DNA from: Naganishia liquefaciens | Lineage: Eukaryota; Basidiomycota; Tremellomycetes; Filobasidiales; Filobasidiaceae | Assembly (NCBI GenBank): GCA_013423385.1 | Contig: BLZA01000013.1 | Coordinates: 1-64,000, forward strand | Length of the DNA: 64,000 nucleotides | Direction: 5' to 3' | Shown here: positions 1 through 11,097 of the stretch, in pieces | Layout: every line of letters starts with the position of its first letter | Position numbering within the stretch: the stretch's first letter is position 1 | Program-made: the position numbers and the translations under genes | The notes under the pieces: generated by a model | The model's input: only the letters and a program-made list of their open reading frames with translations | Database searches by the model: none | Told to the model about the DNA's origin: nothing

Positions 1-73
1 CGCGATTGAGGCGCAAAGAATTTACGTGTCCTTTAAAAGTGACGTGGTGTTCAAAGTCGTTGATTCCCGACAC
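1..73 (+). repeat. 73-bp direct repeat, copy 1
   Basis: Bases 1-73 are identical to bases 716-788. Identity stops right after the shared cccgacac. Because the window starts at base 1 of this copy, the repeat may extend further left. The copies enclose about 640 bp of unrelated sequence, an arrangement that fits a segmental duplication or the ends of a small insertion. Confidence 0.9.
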
Positions 74-510
74 ATCTGGTGCAGTAAAGGAATTGAAAAC
101 AGGCTAACGGTATCTCTTCTTTGATCGAGCAAGAAGCTTCGCAAGGTCGTGACGGAGAACCCTCGCAAAGGTTTTTATTCAACCGGCTTCTTCTATTGAG
201 GCAGGTCGGACTTCGTGACTATAAGTAGTATACATCAAATAGGTCATGCATAGTTCACAGCCTCAGCTATTTTACAATACAGATGATTGTTGAACAACGC
301 TGTGTCAGTCTAGCTTGAATAAGAGTCCGTTTCGAGGCTGGCGAGGTTTATATAGGGTAGCAAGGGGGCTCGGACTGTGTATTCACGTAGCCAGATGGTT
401 TCGAGAACCACATACCTTTTCCATCGATGCTTGTCAACATGTGATCTCACTCACTTTAACTTTGACCGCTATTGACACTGTTCACTGAACTTTGATAACG
501 AGCTCTCTAT

Positions 511-616
511 CTAAAAGAATCAGAGTAGAAATGTCTAATGAATATTAAAGGTCACTCCTAGTTAATGAAGAACTCACCTAAAAGAATCAGAGTAGAAATG
601 TCTGATCTTTTAGGTG
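511..616 (+). repeat. 26-bp direct repeat followed by an inverted repeat
   Basis: The 26-bp sequence starting ctaaaagaatcag occurs at 511-536 and again at 578-603. The second copy is followed by its own partial reverse complement, so 576-592 and 601-616 form an imperfect 16-17-bp stem (cacctaaaaga against tcttttaggtg, continued by atcaga/tctgat with one bulged base) around a loop of about 8 nt. The first copy has no matching right arm. Function unknown. Confidence 0.8.
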
Positions 617-715
617 TTCGTACAAAGTGGGAAACTAAATAAGAAGAGTTTATATATTGCTGCAAGATGAATCGAGCACAGTGAGATGACATATTGACAA
701 ACCATTCACCAGAAG

Positions 716-788
716 CGCGATTGAGGCGCAAAGAATTTACGTGTCCTTTAAAAGTGACGTGGTGTTCAAAGTCGTTGATTCCCGACAC
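716..788 (+). repeat. 73-bp direct repeat, copy 2
   Basis: Exact copy of bases 1-73 in the same orientation. The sequences diverge immediately after base 788, and the 5' edge cannot be judged because copy 1 begins at the window edge. Confidence 0.9.
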
Positions 789-2964
789 TATCAGACGGAA
801 AACTGTACTGTATTACCCATTCTCGTCGGTTCCCACATATCAGCAGAACAGCTAACGAATGTGCGCTCTATGCTTCATGCGAGAAATACAAATATAGGCA
901 AATTCTTGTCAGTGCGGATAGAACAAGATTTTAGAAGTATGAGAATGACTTGAAAAGACGTCTGTACTCATGCTACCATCTCATTTCGTGAACCGGTATA
1001 GATAGCGCAGAACCAGACCGTATGATTTACGAAAAGCTGTGGCTACCGAATTGATCCGCTTGCATAGACCTGAACATGCTCGAGTATCTTTTTCTTCCTC
1101 GCATCGGCTTCTGACGACTTCACCCAAAGTGAAAATACCTCACATCCCAATTACAGTCCTTGTGGCTTTTGTCGCGGTCGCCGAAAGCTGTTGGACGCGA
1201 TCTGAAGTTTTAAATTTTGTGTGAGACGATTCTACACAAAACAAATCAAGCAGGATTTGTATACCGCTTGAATGAGCGAAAATCAAATAAATACCTGAAT
1301 ATTCTTCTATGTCGAATTCGAACGTTCATCTGCTGATCTGCGACATGTTGCCCCTTGCAATACAATATTCACAAACGTATGTGATTTGCTCGCTTTTCTA
1401 GCCCTAATAATTTCCAGTGACAGTCGAAATTGATGAGAAGTCAGCGAGTACCATCGAGTTCTCGATATTTCCGCAACACCGATGAGCCTTGAGCTCTGTT
1501 TGTATCAAATTATCCAAGCATAAAAGCACACTATCCTGACATGTTTTGACCCAGTCAAGCTGAAATGAAACTCCGCAACATGGCTTTTTGGGCTCGACTG
1601 TCTTCTTCAACGATGCACTGACTTGGAATCAGTGCGAGCTTGCACAAGTGTCTTCACAATCCCCTCTAGCTCTGAGTACAATGATTCACAGCTCCTGCTA
1701 CATGGACTCAGCCGATAACACAGGACGACTAGGCACCACTGGTTCTGGTTCGTCCAAGCCTGAATGATGCCTTATGATCGGGTGCTTCAACGGAGCACTT
1801 CCTTGAAACTTTGCTCCAGACTTTTTCGATTCAGGTGAGCGGGTATCCCTAAACCACCGTCTGGCGAGCGCAAGTTATATATGCCACGTCTTGAGGTACA
1901 TCTCTCCTATTGTGTGTTGCACCCCACGTGATTGGACTGTCTTTTTTTTTCAACCTTGATTTACGAGGCCCGTCTTCCGATGTAGGACATTCCTAGAATC
2001 TGTTACATTTGTCTCCTCGTGTGTCAAGGCAGCGGTAATACGTCGAAAGCAATTTATACCTATGCGTGCAGACCCCTTATCAACAGCATAATAGCTCGAT
2101 CTCTGTCGCATCGGGACTTCAACCGATATTGAGACTGTTGTGTGATTATTTACCAGTCTTTTGGTCTTTTTGCGAATGGATGCTATTTCATCGCTATCAA
2201 AGTGGATGACATTGGCTTTGCGGATTCCAATGACACAATCAACGACATCAGATGCGCATATATGACTGTCCGCGAGACGCTGAATTATTTTTCACATAGG
2301 GATTCGTTCTTGTGTTATGGATGTCTTCATCCCTTCGTGAGTCACCTTTAAGCATCGCACTTAGTCTCGATGTTTGCCTGTCCGCAACTATTCAAGTTGT
2401 TTAATTTGGCATTCTTTCTCACTGTGCCTGTTCTAGATCCATTCATTTGATTTGAGGTGCCTATTCTTTGGTCATCGGAGGGCTGGCGTCATATGACGTG
2501 GTCTGAAATCCAACCATAATGCTACTCAATTGATTGACACAGAGATTGCAGCCTGTCTCTAGAAGCTGTGATCAGCTTCGTTCGAGCTGGAGTCGCACTT
2601 ACGAGCACAATCTGTCTTGGGCTCCTGGTGGCTGAATGATATAGTACTCGTCTGAATGACATGATTGTACGTACACCACTATGCTTGATAATAATATGTT
2701 GTACGTATAAAAGCCGATTTACATGTCTTATCTTAGCCAAGTCTCCGACCGTGCTTAACAAGCTTTGCCATTCCGCCCCATCAGCTGGTCATGGGCAAAA
2801 GAATCTGCTTCGGATACAACCGCGCGGCGACAACTAAACCCACGATGGCGCATGGCACGTCGTGCTGAACAATGTGGACGAAGCGAAAAGGCGTTTTACG
2901 GCTAGCTCGAGTATGCGCTTTCGCTAAATCAGCATGCTGGTGTTTTTTTTGACGGAGGAATCCT

Positions 2965-3035
2965 GGAAATATTGGTCAAGGCGTAATGGAAATGTTGGTC
3001 AAGGTTGTGATGGAAGTTTTGGGTAAGGCTGTGAT
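2965..3035 (+). repeat. Three-unit 23-24-bp tandem repeat
   Basis: Three imperfect units of the pattern ggaaatgttggtcaaggttg plus gat lie at 2965-2987, 2988-3011 and 3012-3035. They differ by a few substitutions and a single base of length. The array lies about 240 bp past the 3' end of the neighbouring minus-strand SSH4-like gene. Minisatellite-like; no function visible. Confidence 0.75.
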
Positions 3036-3274
3036 TTCTTGAGTGCTAACGAAAATATACAATCTACTAAGCCAGATATACAACCGCTATATTGCGTTTT
3101 GATACAAGTACCTCATTGCCGGTTTGGCGGCTCACTCAGCGATGCGAGAACAGCCTATTCCAGATGGTATCCGAACGAGTGTTTCGAGATTCCTCACTCG
3201 AGGGCCTTGGCCTGAGAAGGTGTGTAACACGCGTAAACAAGACCATCAACCTCGAATCTGCATTCCTTGTGTAC

Positions 3275-5473
3275 TTACTCCTCGAATGCGCGGGAAATGA
3301 TCTCTGGCGGCAAGTCCGTCGGTACGCCCTCTGATGAACGCAGAAGAGTGGTCAAGCTGAACGCAGCAACACTATGAAGCACGAAAACTTACGAGAATAG
3401 ACATTCGGATCGAGGGGCGAGTATCCGGGAGGAGGCTGATCACTTTGTTGTCCCAAGACTCCAGAGACGAGGGCCTGGAGTCTGGCTTCTAAGCCGTCGT
3501 TTCGCGCACTGTCCATCTGCCGAGCAGCACGTCTGCGCCTCCTTTCTTCTGCTCTTGTAGTCTCTGTTGACGCATCCGTTTGGGGTCTGTTCGCTCTGCC
3601 TCCAAAGTAAGCGGGCGATTCTTGATGATGATGCAGGGACCGCAAGGAAATATCGAGGACATTCGGAGTTGGAGGATTGTGAGGTAAGGGTGAGCCACCG
3701 GGACTGAGTCGCGATCCATTGTACATATCCCCTTCCAGCGTACCATCGGTTATGTCGTCAGAATCATCATGATAGGCGGTATAACGATTACGCTCTTCAG
3801 CTTGGCTTTGAGTCATGGACGACACACTCGCTCCTGATGATGAATCGCGATGTGACCGAGTGGAGTGATAGTCTTCGATAGAGGCGACCTCGTCTTCTTC
3901 TCCTACCACGCTTGGGAATGTTCGAGTCAATTCGGGCTGATCGGTGGGCGAATGATACCTCGGTTGCCCAGTGTTTTCACTGGACGCGGGACGAGTTTCA
4001 GTTTCGTGCTCGCTGGCAGACTCATTTTCTGCTTCGCGCAGAGGGGACGGTTGCGTGGGTAGGGAGGACTCGTGGGCCCCAGAGGATCCGCCAAAGCGAC
4101 GATCCCGTCGGAAGCTTGTTCGATGGCGTCCGAGATGTCGTGAAATATTACCGGTGCCTGGAATAGGCTGAGAGCCATATGCGGATGAAGCCGAATCTCC
4201 AGTCCGGTTACCGGTTGGGGATGCTGGATTGCCTGATTCAATCAATCTTCTCGCCATGCTCCCTACAGTATCAATTTGGCTAGCACCAGGTACACCGTAT
4301 CCGGCGTCTAGGAGTATACTGCCGCGTTCCGAGCCATACGCGGGAGGCGGCGCAAGCGTACCGACCATGGGAGCGAGACCCCACTTTTTGACATTGGCTT
4401 CGATAAATACGAAACCAGCTTGGCCCAGATTTACATGTACCGTCGCAGCGCCATTAGAGCCGATTGCAGGAAACATGTTGAACGCCGAGAGTCCGGTGTA
4501 GCAGTCGTCGAGTTTGCGCCCGTTTTTGGTGAAGAATACAGTACCAGTGCGCGGCCGATAGCCCACTCCCAACACATCGCCTTCATTGAGTGACGGCCCG
4601 TGGGATGTGGCGGTGAATGGATAGTTGTGGCATTTGAAGCCATCACTGGAAAAGTACCCAACGGATATCCGATTCCAGCCAGGCATTCTGAAGCTCGGAT
4701 AAGGTTTGGTGGCTAGCCCGACTGCGATTTCCGTGGCAGGCGGTTTCTCATAAATCTTGGCTTCAAAGTAATAGACTTCGTTGATTTTCGGAATAGGCAG
4801 ATTCGCGAGTACGGTGTTGGCTCCGCCTTCTCGGATTGCCATTCCAGGCCCATCGGCCAGAAACGTGATTTCGGTGCGGGACTCGACGTACATTGACGGA
4901 TTCGCCTCGTAGTCGGGTTCGAAACACCATGCTGAGACTCCTTTTTCTTGAATCGAAAGGAACTGAGAAAGCGTGATGTCTGTAGCTAATGACGATGGAG
5001 GGTATTGCAATTGATAGTCTGTGTGGCAGAAAGCAACGGTTAGTTTCGGGCCGGATGCCCGAGAGGTGGTGCGACTCACCCTTTGCTCGAGCATATCCCT
5101 GCCGAACGTCTTCGGGCACCTCTTCTAGCCACCGACTTTCGACTCCTTCGATGCCGCCTTCGCCGATAACACCGTCATTACGGGAAAGGTCTAGTGGACC
5201 ACCGTCTTCGACGAGGCGGATGCCCCTTCTTCGCTTGTTGTAGATGAGGCCAATCAGAAAGACGATGAGAAGAACGAGCAGTGTGGCGAGAATGACAAAG
5301 ACGGGCAAGAGGATGTAGAGCGTCTTGCCTCGGGAGCCTCCATGTGTCGCGTCGGGCAGTCGACTTGCGCGAGGGACGGATGGGCCTGTCGCTATCGGAA
5401 ACGGGAACTGTTCGTGGGGCGCTTCATCCAGGACGAGATACCTCGCGCCCGAAGCACCGTGGGGGGCTGCCAT
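3275..5473 (-). CDS. SSH4: SPRY-domain membrane adaptor of Rsp5 ubiquitin ligase (Ssh4/Ear1-like)
   Basis: Model of three exons (5473-5080, 5018-3393, 3330-3275; about 691 aa). Residues 51-78 form one membrane anchor followed by basic KRRR, as in yeast Ssh4 and Ear1. A SPRY domain follows (FEAKI, GLATKPYP, VGYFSSDGF, GDVLGVGYR, VFFTKNGR). The tail is long and disordered, with two PPxY motifs (PPPAYG and PPPGYS), the docking sites for the WW domains of Rsp5. Family knowledge: these proteins sit in endosomal/vacuolar membranes and recruit Rsp5 to cargo for sorting into multivesicular bodies. Both intron joins keep phase (G|AC Asp; C|AG Gln). The 3' end is the weak point. The last exon reads to a TAA at 3277-3275, but that stop overlaps a GTAAGT and an alternative downstream exon is possible. 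The start is the first ATG before the membrane anchor. Confidence 0.82.
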
Positions 5474-5832
5474 GATGGAGAAAGTTGCTCACACGTTTGC
5501 GGCGCGGCTTCGTTGTCGATGGCGTATGTTTCTGAGTGCGCGGATGGGCCGTGTGAACGTCTGGGGAACTGCGTTGAGCCCAGAGGAGCGGGGACCAAGC
5601 AAGACGTCTGTCTGCCTGCCTCGATCGCGGCCGTCGGTCAGGTGACGCTCTGTCATCATCCCGCCGCCCGCGCGGTAATCATGGGTTAGCAGCGCAGATG
5701 ACGGCCATTAAGCGAATAAAGACACGAATCAAAACAATTAGCAGAAAATCCGCGCACAAAGTAAACAATCAACACGGTGTCCGGTTCAAGCACCGTCTAT
5801 CCGCTCTTCCATGCTTTCTGCTGTTCATATCT

Positions 5833-5882
5833 CACCACACCGCACCACACCGCACCACACCGCACCACACCGCACCACACCG
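5833..5882 (+). repeat. Decamer tandem repeat cgcaccacac
   Basis: About five head-to-tail copies of cgcaccacac lie about 30 bp before the start codon of the coiled-coil gene, probably in its 5' leader or core promoter. The array also reads open in two plus frames, so spurious longer ORFs cover it. Repeat number is likely to vary between strains. Confidence 0.85.
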
Positions 5883-5913
5883 CCGTCATCCGCAGCGCAT
5901 ACTACCGCCCATC

Positions 5914-8900
5914 ATGAACGGTTGTTTGGATGCCCGTCTGCCATACTTTCATCCTCCCTCGCCGGGCTCTCCATCTGCCCTCCAGCACTGCTCGACGACC
6001 GAAATTCAGCTTGCGAGCACCTCGATGGCAGGCATCGAAGGAGATCCGAATACGGAGACCAGCACTTCATATGGCTCTCCTATATTCAAACAATCTCTCG
6101 AGTCCGGATGGGCTCCGGTCGAAAATTCTCGGGGTCGAGGATCCGCCGACGGGGATGACCATCAGATGCCGCGAAGCGTCACAGGCGAGAGGGGCATTAG
6201 ATTGGCAAAACGCATGAGAGGACGACAGAGCAGCAGTCAAAACACAGGTATGCTGGCAGAAATTCCTTGCGAGCAGTGTGAACTCACGTACTTTGTATAG
6301 AAACATCCGAGAGTTCAGCATCTGAGGGTACGTGCCCAATGACCTCTTCCTTCGAACGTTCGGAGGAGATCAGCCGCACCGGAACACTTTCTATGTCTCG
6401 ATATACCCCGTTCCCCTCAGTCACACCCCCTGGAAGGCAGGTGTCACCGTCCGTTTCGACTGCCAGAACGTCTGCCTTTCCGGAGATTTCGAGCTTCATA
6501 GTACCGTTGGCACCCCTTCCGAGCGGAACGCCAGCTACAAAGCAATTATTAGCAGCCAAGGGAATCATGCGGGATACCAAAACGCCTGGCTCCGGGCAAT
6601 CCGGTAAGACTAAACCCATGCTTAGAACTCTATTGCCGCTTACTATTACCTGCCATCTCTTCGATCTCAGTGCGTTTCTTTTCGCGCGACACGTATTGCC
6701 TGGGTTCGAGACCGGAGGGTTCCCCTTTCGCAAAGCTAGAATCCTCTCAAAGCTCAAGAATTTTAACGGAAACCGAGCGATCGCATCTTCACGATCAAGC
6801 CTTGATTTCCCCGTTACCAGGCAATCGTCTCATGACCGCGAATTCGCCAGAACAGAGTTCCAACATCGAAAGCCCCGCAGACGCAGACAATTCAACAACA
6901 TTTTCAATCGAGTCTAGACAGCGCGACAGACAAGTATCTCCGCCTGTCGCAGTGGAGGCTTCGCAGGAGGACAGACCCAGCGCACATCTAGCCGATGTCT
7001 TTGGTAGCACGTCTCCGCCGATTCACATCGCTAGTGTTTCGGCAGTCGGGTCGAGTACCCAGCGGACAATTTCAGCCCGATCGCTTTCGCCGTCACATAG
7101 TGCATGCAGCGCAACGACAGCCTGCCCTCCACCATTCAAGACGTCTTTGTCCGTTACAGACCTCGGACCAAAACAACGCACAAGTCCTCCCATATCTGAC
7201 GCAGCGGACGCGACGGCGCCACCTTCATCGCCTCTTTCCTCATTGCAAGACCTAAGGCCGCAACACTTGTCGCGTTCCATGGAGGTCATAACTCTTGACC
7301 AGAGTTCGGACTATTCGGTATCTGCTAGTGTACAACAGTCTCCGGCAGTCGACCAAGGGAATAGCACGATATACTTGACCCCAGAGAAAACCAGCAGCCA
7401 ACGCAAAACTAAGTCGCCTGTTGAAACGCCACCGCACCAAGCAGGAGCTGCACTTGCGTCAAATCTTCAAGTAGCAGCTCAGACCTTGTTCACCGCGCAC
7501 GAACGACGGATACGAATACTTTGTGCGGAACGCGATGGGTGGAAAAACTTATGCGAGCAGTTGATGACGAGGCATGAAGCAGAAATGTCGAGCTCCGCTC
7601 CGCACAAACAACCGGTCGCGACCGAAATCGGATACACGAGAAAAAAGACAGATTTCCCCATGACTGAGCCGTCCCCGGAGATGCAACGTGGCTTGCGTTC
7701 TGGAAACCCCCTCACCCATATACATCAGTGCGAGAATTTGGCGGAAGAACCTTCAAATGCCAAAGAACCTTCAACTGCCAAAGAACCCTCAAATGCCAAG
7801 AACGACATACAGGAGGAATTACAGGACCTGAGAATCCGTTTCCAGACGGTACAACGGGAAAGTCAGGAGGAGAGGTCGAAGGCAGACAAGTGGGAGACCA
7901 TGTTTGAAAAGGAAGCAAGAGCCGCAGAAGAGCTGCGCAAGGACAATGAGAGGTACATCCGAGACGCGAGGGATGTCGACGTCCGGCTGGAACTGTACGC
8001 GCGTGAGCGGGAGAATAAAGGTGAGAACACTTACGATCAACGACGATATGATTCTGACGCTGGGCTCCAGTCCGTCAGCAACTACAAGCCGAAATGCGGT
8101 TAATTAGCGCCGAGCTAGACACCATGCAACGTCAATGTCAAACCCTGGAGACGGCTCTCAAGCAACAAGGCCAAGCTGATTCCTTAGGCGGAGGCGTTGA
8201 ACAGACCACCAAAGCCGCCGAAGAAACTTCGCGTGACGACCAGATCACCATGGTAACCCGAATCGAACCGCGCGACCGATCAGCACCTCCAGCCGAAACA
8301 GAATTACATTCCCACAGTCAGGATGGCATCGTGATATCGTGCGCTGACGCACTTTGCGACCTGAAAAGGCAACTTCAGCACGCTCAGGAAGAGCAGAAAC
8401 GAGCAGCTGAAACGTACGTACTGCTCGAATCCATTCAAGGGGACCTAGCAAAAGAGGTCGAACTCAATACAGAATTGAGCTCCCGTCTGAGGGCCCAAGA
8501 AATCAGATCTGCGACTTTGCACAATGATCTCCGCACGGAACAAGACGCTCGCAATAGAGAATCCGCTGGACTGAATCGCCAGATCGCCGAGCTGGAAATC
8601 GCATACAACGATCAGGTCAAAAGGAATCATGAACAGTATCTCGAACTCGAAGAAGCTATGGACGATAGAGAGGCCAAGTTTTCGGAGCGGATTGCAGAGC
8701 TGGAAGCGATTGCCGAGCAGAGACAAAAAGAACTGGACGTGCTTGTCAAAGAGCACAACGAGCTCGAACTCGCTGAAACAGCCATGTCGGAACTTAGAAC
8801 AACCCTGGAGCGCACTAAGAAAGTCTTGCTAGAGCGAGAAGCTCGAATCGAGCAATTTGAGCGGTCCAACGAGCAACAAGTTCAGCGTATCGATCACCAA

Positions 8901-9307
8901 GACGAGGTGATTACTGCTCTCAAGCGCCAGGCGGCCGACGACGTTTTCAAGTCTACGAAACAAGAGAGACGGATTGAGAAGTTATTACATGATAGAGAGA
9001 TGCTTAACATTGCGGTCGAGCAATTGCAGATTCATATTCAACTAGTGAGTTCCATCCGATGGATGCGGCCGCCCCGCGTTTCCATCATTGAAAATTTCCT
9101 CTCTCTCAGGTGAAGCGCCAATATAAAGCACGGACGGGATTGCATTGGGACGATGAGGCTCAATCCTCACCCTCCCACACGTCTCGGCTCAGCGTGGCGC
9201 CCAAAAAATGGGATCACAGCATCTCGACTCCACTAGGGTTATCAAAGGCGATCAACTATTCGGTCGAACGTCCGACTTCACGCCGTCACAAGGAATTAGC
9301 CAGGTGA
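5914..9307 (+). CDS. Large coiled-coil protein of unknown function
   Basis: Five exons (5914-6247, 6301-6603, 6671-8020, 8071-9044, 9110-9307) give about 1052 aa. All joins keep phase and use GT-AG sites (GTATGC, GTAAGA, GTGAGA, GTGAGT). The first two thirds are low-complexity, rich in Ser, Pro and Thr, with a short imperfect repeat (EEPSNAKEPSTAKEPSNAK) near residue 560. From about residue 580 to 990 the protein is strongly heptad-like, rich in Glu, Lys, Gln and Leu, and predicted to be coiled coil. No catalytic motif or membrane segment is visible. Such architecture is common in spindle-pole, septum or cytoskeletal scaffold proteins, but no family was recognised and no role is claimed. It converges with the metallo-hydrolase gene, 135 bp away. 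The start is the ATG just after the decamer repeat, with an earlier start not excluded. Confidence 0.75.
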
Positions 9308-9442
9308 AGCTAAAAGAAGAAGTGGAACTGTTGTGAGATACATCTTACATTTTATAAGGAGAATGAGTGTACATGAGCGAGATCTCAGGCCCTGCCGGAA
9401 CCAGCCGACAGTAAATGCGTGAGGTCTCGCCCATTCAACCCG

Positions 9443-10724
9443 CTATATCTCGTCGCACAGTAATCTCCAGTGTCCGCTCGGGGTCCTGAGTACCTTGCCG
9501 TCTTTCTCCAATTTGCGCAAATGAGCTCCTACCGGCTTCTCCGCCGCAATATACACTCCAATTCCGAGACCAGCATAAAGAATCTCGACGATCTGCCGAG
9601 CTGAGATGCCCGTCTCGAGGGATGTGACGTTGTCCGTCAGTGTCCTCATGGCTTGTATTACCTGTCTCTCCCGCTCCATGCGATGATCAATATATTCTTG
9701 AATCTTGCGGATGGTCCCCGCTCGATCTCCGATATGCGGGCCGTGACCGGGATAAAGGCTCTGAGGTTCCGCTGCGAGGAGTTTATCGAGCGATGCCATG
9801 TCTGGAATGCATTTAAATATAAGCGTTGTCCAAAGGACTGGCAGAGAATATGGTTCGCACATGCTGATAAGTCCGTAAAAACGCTGGTGCCTTGTCTTGA
9901 ATTTTGAACACCTGTCAGATCAGACAGTCGAAGTACGAACGTTTTCCGATACTCACCCAAGAACCGTATCAGCCGTGAAGAGCTCTCCGGTCTCCTCTAT
10001 GATCAACGATATCGAGTCTGGTGTATGGCCCGGAGTGTGTATGACCCGCAAAGTCGCCCCGCTCGACGTTGAATCGGTATCATGCAGTCTGATTTTCTGT
10101 CCATCCGCCAGCCAAATGACTTTCGGCACGTCCTTGACGTTTGAAAAGTTCTCCTTGATAAAGAGCTGATCCCAGTCCACGAGCCCCCCTTCTTCTCCTT
10201 CGGCAAGAACTGGGTGGTGATGTTTATAGATTCTCGGTTGCTGTGCATCGCATGCCGAGAAGACGTCTAGTATCGCCTTGAGTCCTCCAATGTGATCCGC
10301 ATGGCGATGTGTCAGAACAATATCTGTGAGCGTTGTGATCGGGTCGGGATTCGGTTGGCCTGCTTGAGTCTTGACGAAAGGTCGAAGGCTTTCCCGCAAT
10401 AGCGGTACAAAGCTAGACGAAGTCGGCCAGGCGGCTCCGGTGTCTATCAAACACAGCCGGGTTGATCCACTTTTCCCGGTGCGAGATTCAGGACCGTGAA
10501 CAAGGTAGCAATTGGTTCCCTGACTTTGAAAGCGATCAGTGTCTCCATACTTGGGGCCGGAATAGTCGGAAACTCCCGTACCTGCAGTGTCATTTGGCCC
10601 GGGTTCTGCAACCGCGACCGTTAGAAGGCTGTCCAAAAAGTCTAAATAGGGCGAAGGAGCGACTTGCCTGACCAAGAATCCGTATCACGCCTGAGGACAG
10701 CTGAGCAGGAGTGTCCCGATACAT
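9443..10724 (-). CDS. Metallo-beta-lactamase-fold hydrolase, LACTB2 type
   Basis: Five exons (10724-10668, 10605-10582, 10519-9957, 9895-9861, 9801-9443), about 345 aa, the usual length for LACTB2. The spliced protein reads QNPGQMTLQGTNCYLV, the family's N-terminal signature, then the metal site THRHADHIGG, a second His in HTPGHTPDS, and TADTVLG. PGHGPHI follows, then the C-terminal helical/winged part (VGAHLRKLEKDGKV). Family knowledge: LACTB2 relatives are zinc-dependent ribonuclease-like enzymes, in animals mitochondrial; fungal relatives also include thioesterase-like MBL proteins. The first intron is GC-AG (GCAAGT...GTTGCAG) and exon 2 is only 24 nt. Without it the conserved LQGTN motif cannot be built. 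The start at 10724 gives a 19-residue first exon (MYRDTPAQLSS...). Divergent from dephospho-CoA kinase. Confidence 0.9.
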
Positions 10725-11097
10725 CAGTAAGCGCGAGTTCGCAAACCCACAGTGTACGCGCAACGACTGACCGGCTCGATGTTGGGCAAAGGCGATAATT
10801 TTGTGGTCATGTTGTAAAAATAGTCCCAGAGGTACAGACCGAGCGACGATAGACGGACGTTCCACCGGCTGAGCATGAGGATATGGGTATTGGCTCGACA
10901 GAAGCAATCAGGCGAGGAGGACTTGCAAGATGTTGAAGCCTAGTGCAGGGTATATATAGCCAGGGAATGATACGTAACGCGTTGCCCCTCGGAGCCCTCC
11001 ACCGAGCTCGATCAACAGAGGCCGCCCGCATCAGCCTCATCCTTATCTGACGATCCGCTCGTGGCTTCAGTCCGACTTCACCAGACCATCCGAAGCG
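10725..11097. promoter_or_regulatory. Divergent promoter, LACTB2-type gene / CAB5
   Basis: 373 bp between two start codons. A TATA-like tatatata lies at 10951-10958, 140 bp before the CAB5 ATG and more than 220 bp before the other gene, so it more likely serves CAB5. No other site is claimed. Confidence 0.5.

Larger units (their letters stand above)
1..3274. other. Gene-poor left segment
   Basis: No gene was recognised over about 3.3 kb. The open frames are short, without family resemblance, and lack a convincing series of splice sites. The segment carries a 73-bp direct repeat, a 26-bp direct repeat with a hairpin, and a three-unit 24-bp repeat, all listed separately. The base composition looks more AT-rich than the gene-bearing DNA to the right. 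It could be intergenic DNA, a remnant of a mobile element too decayed to name, or the end of a contig. No terminal inverted repeats, transposase, integrase or reverse transcriptase were seen. Confidence 0.6.

Noticed and set aside
1-788. Reading the 73-bp direct repeats as terminal repeats of a retroelement
   Set aside because: Too short, and the interior has no polymerase, integrase, primer-binding or polypurine signal.
2142-2351. Minus-free plus ORF with hydrophobic start in the gene-poor left segment
   Set aside because: Only 69 codons, no recognisable motif and no neighbouring exons.
3865-4501. Several plus-strand ORFs opposite the SSH4-like gene
   Set aside because: Antisense shadows of the long minus-strand exon; no family resemblance and codon pattern of the opposite strand.
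6700-6722. Sequence resembling a tRNA B-box (ggttcgagaccgg)
   Set aside because: It lies in an exon of the coiled-coil gene, with no A-box or cloverleaf at the right distance.
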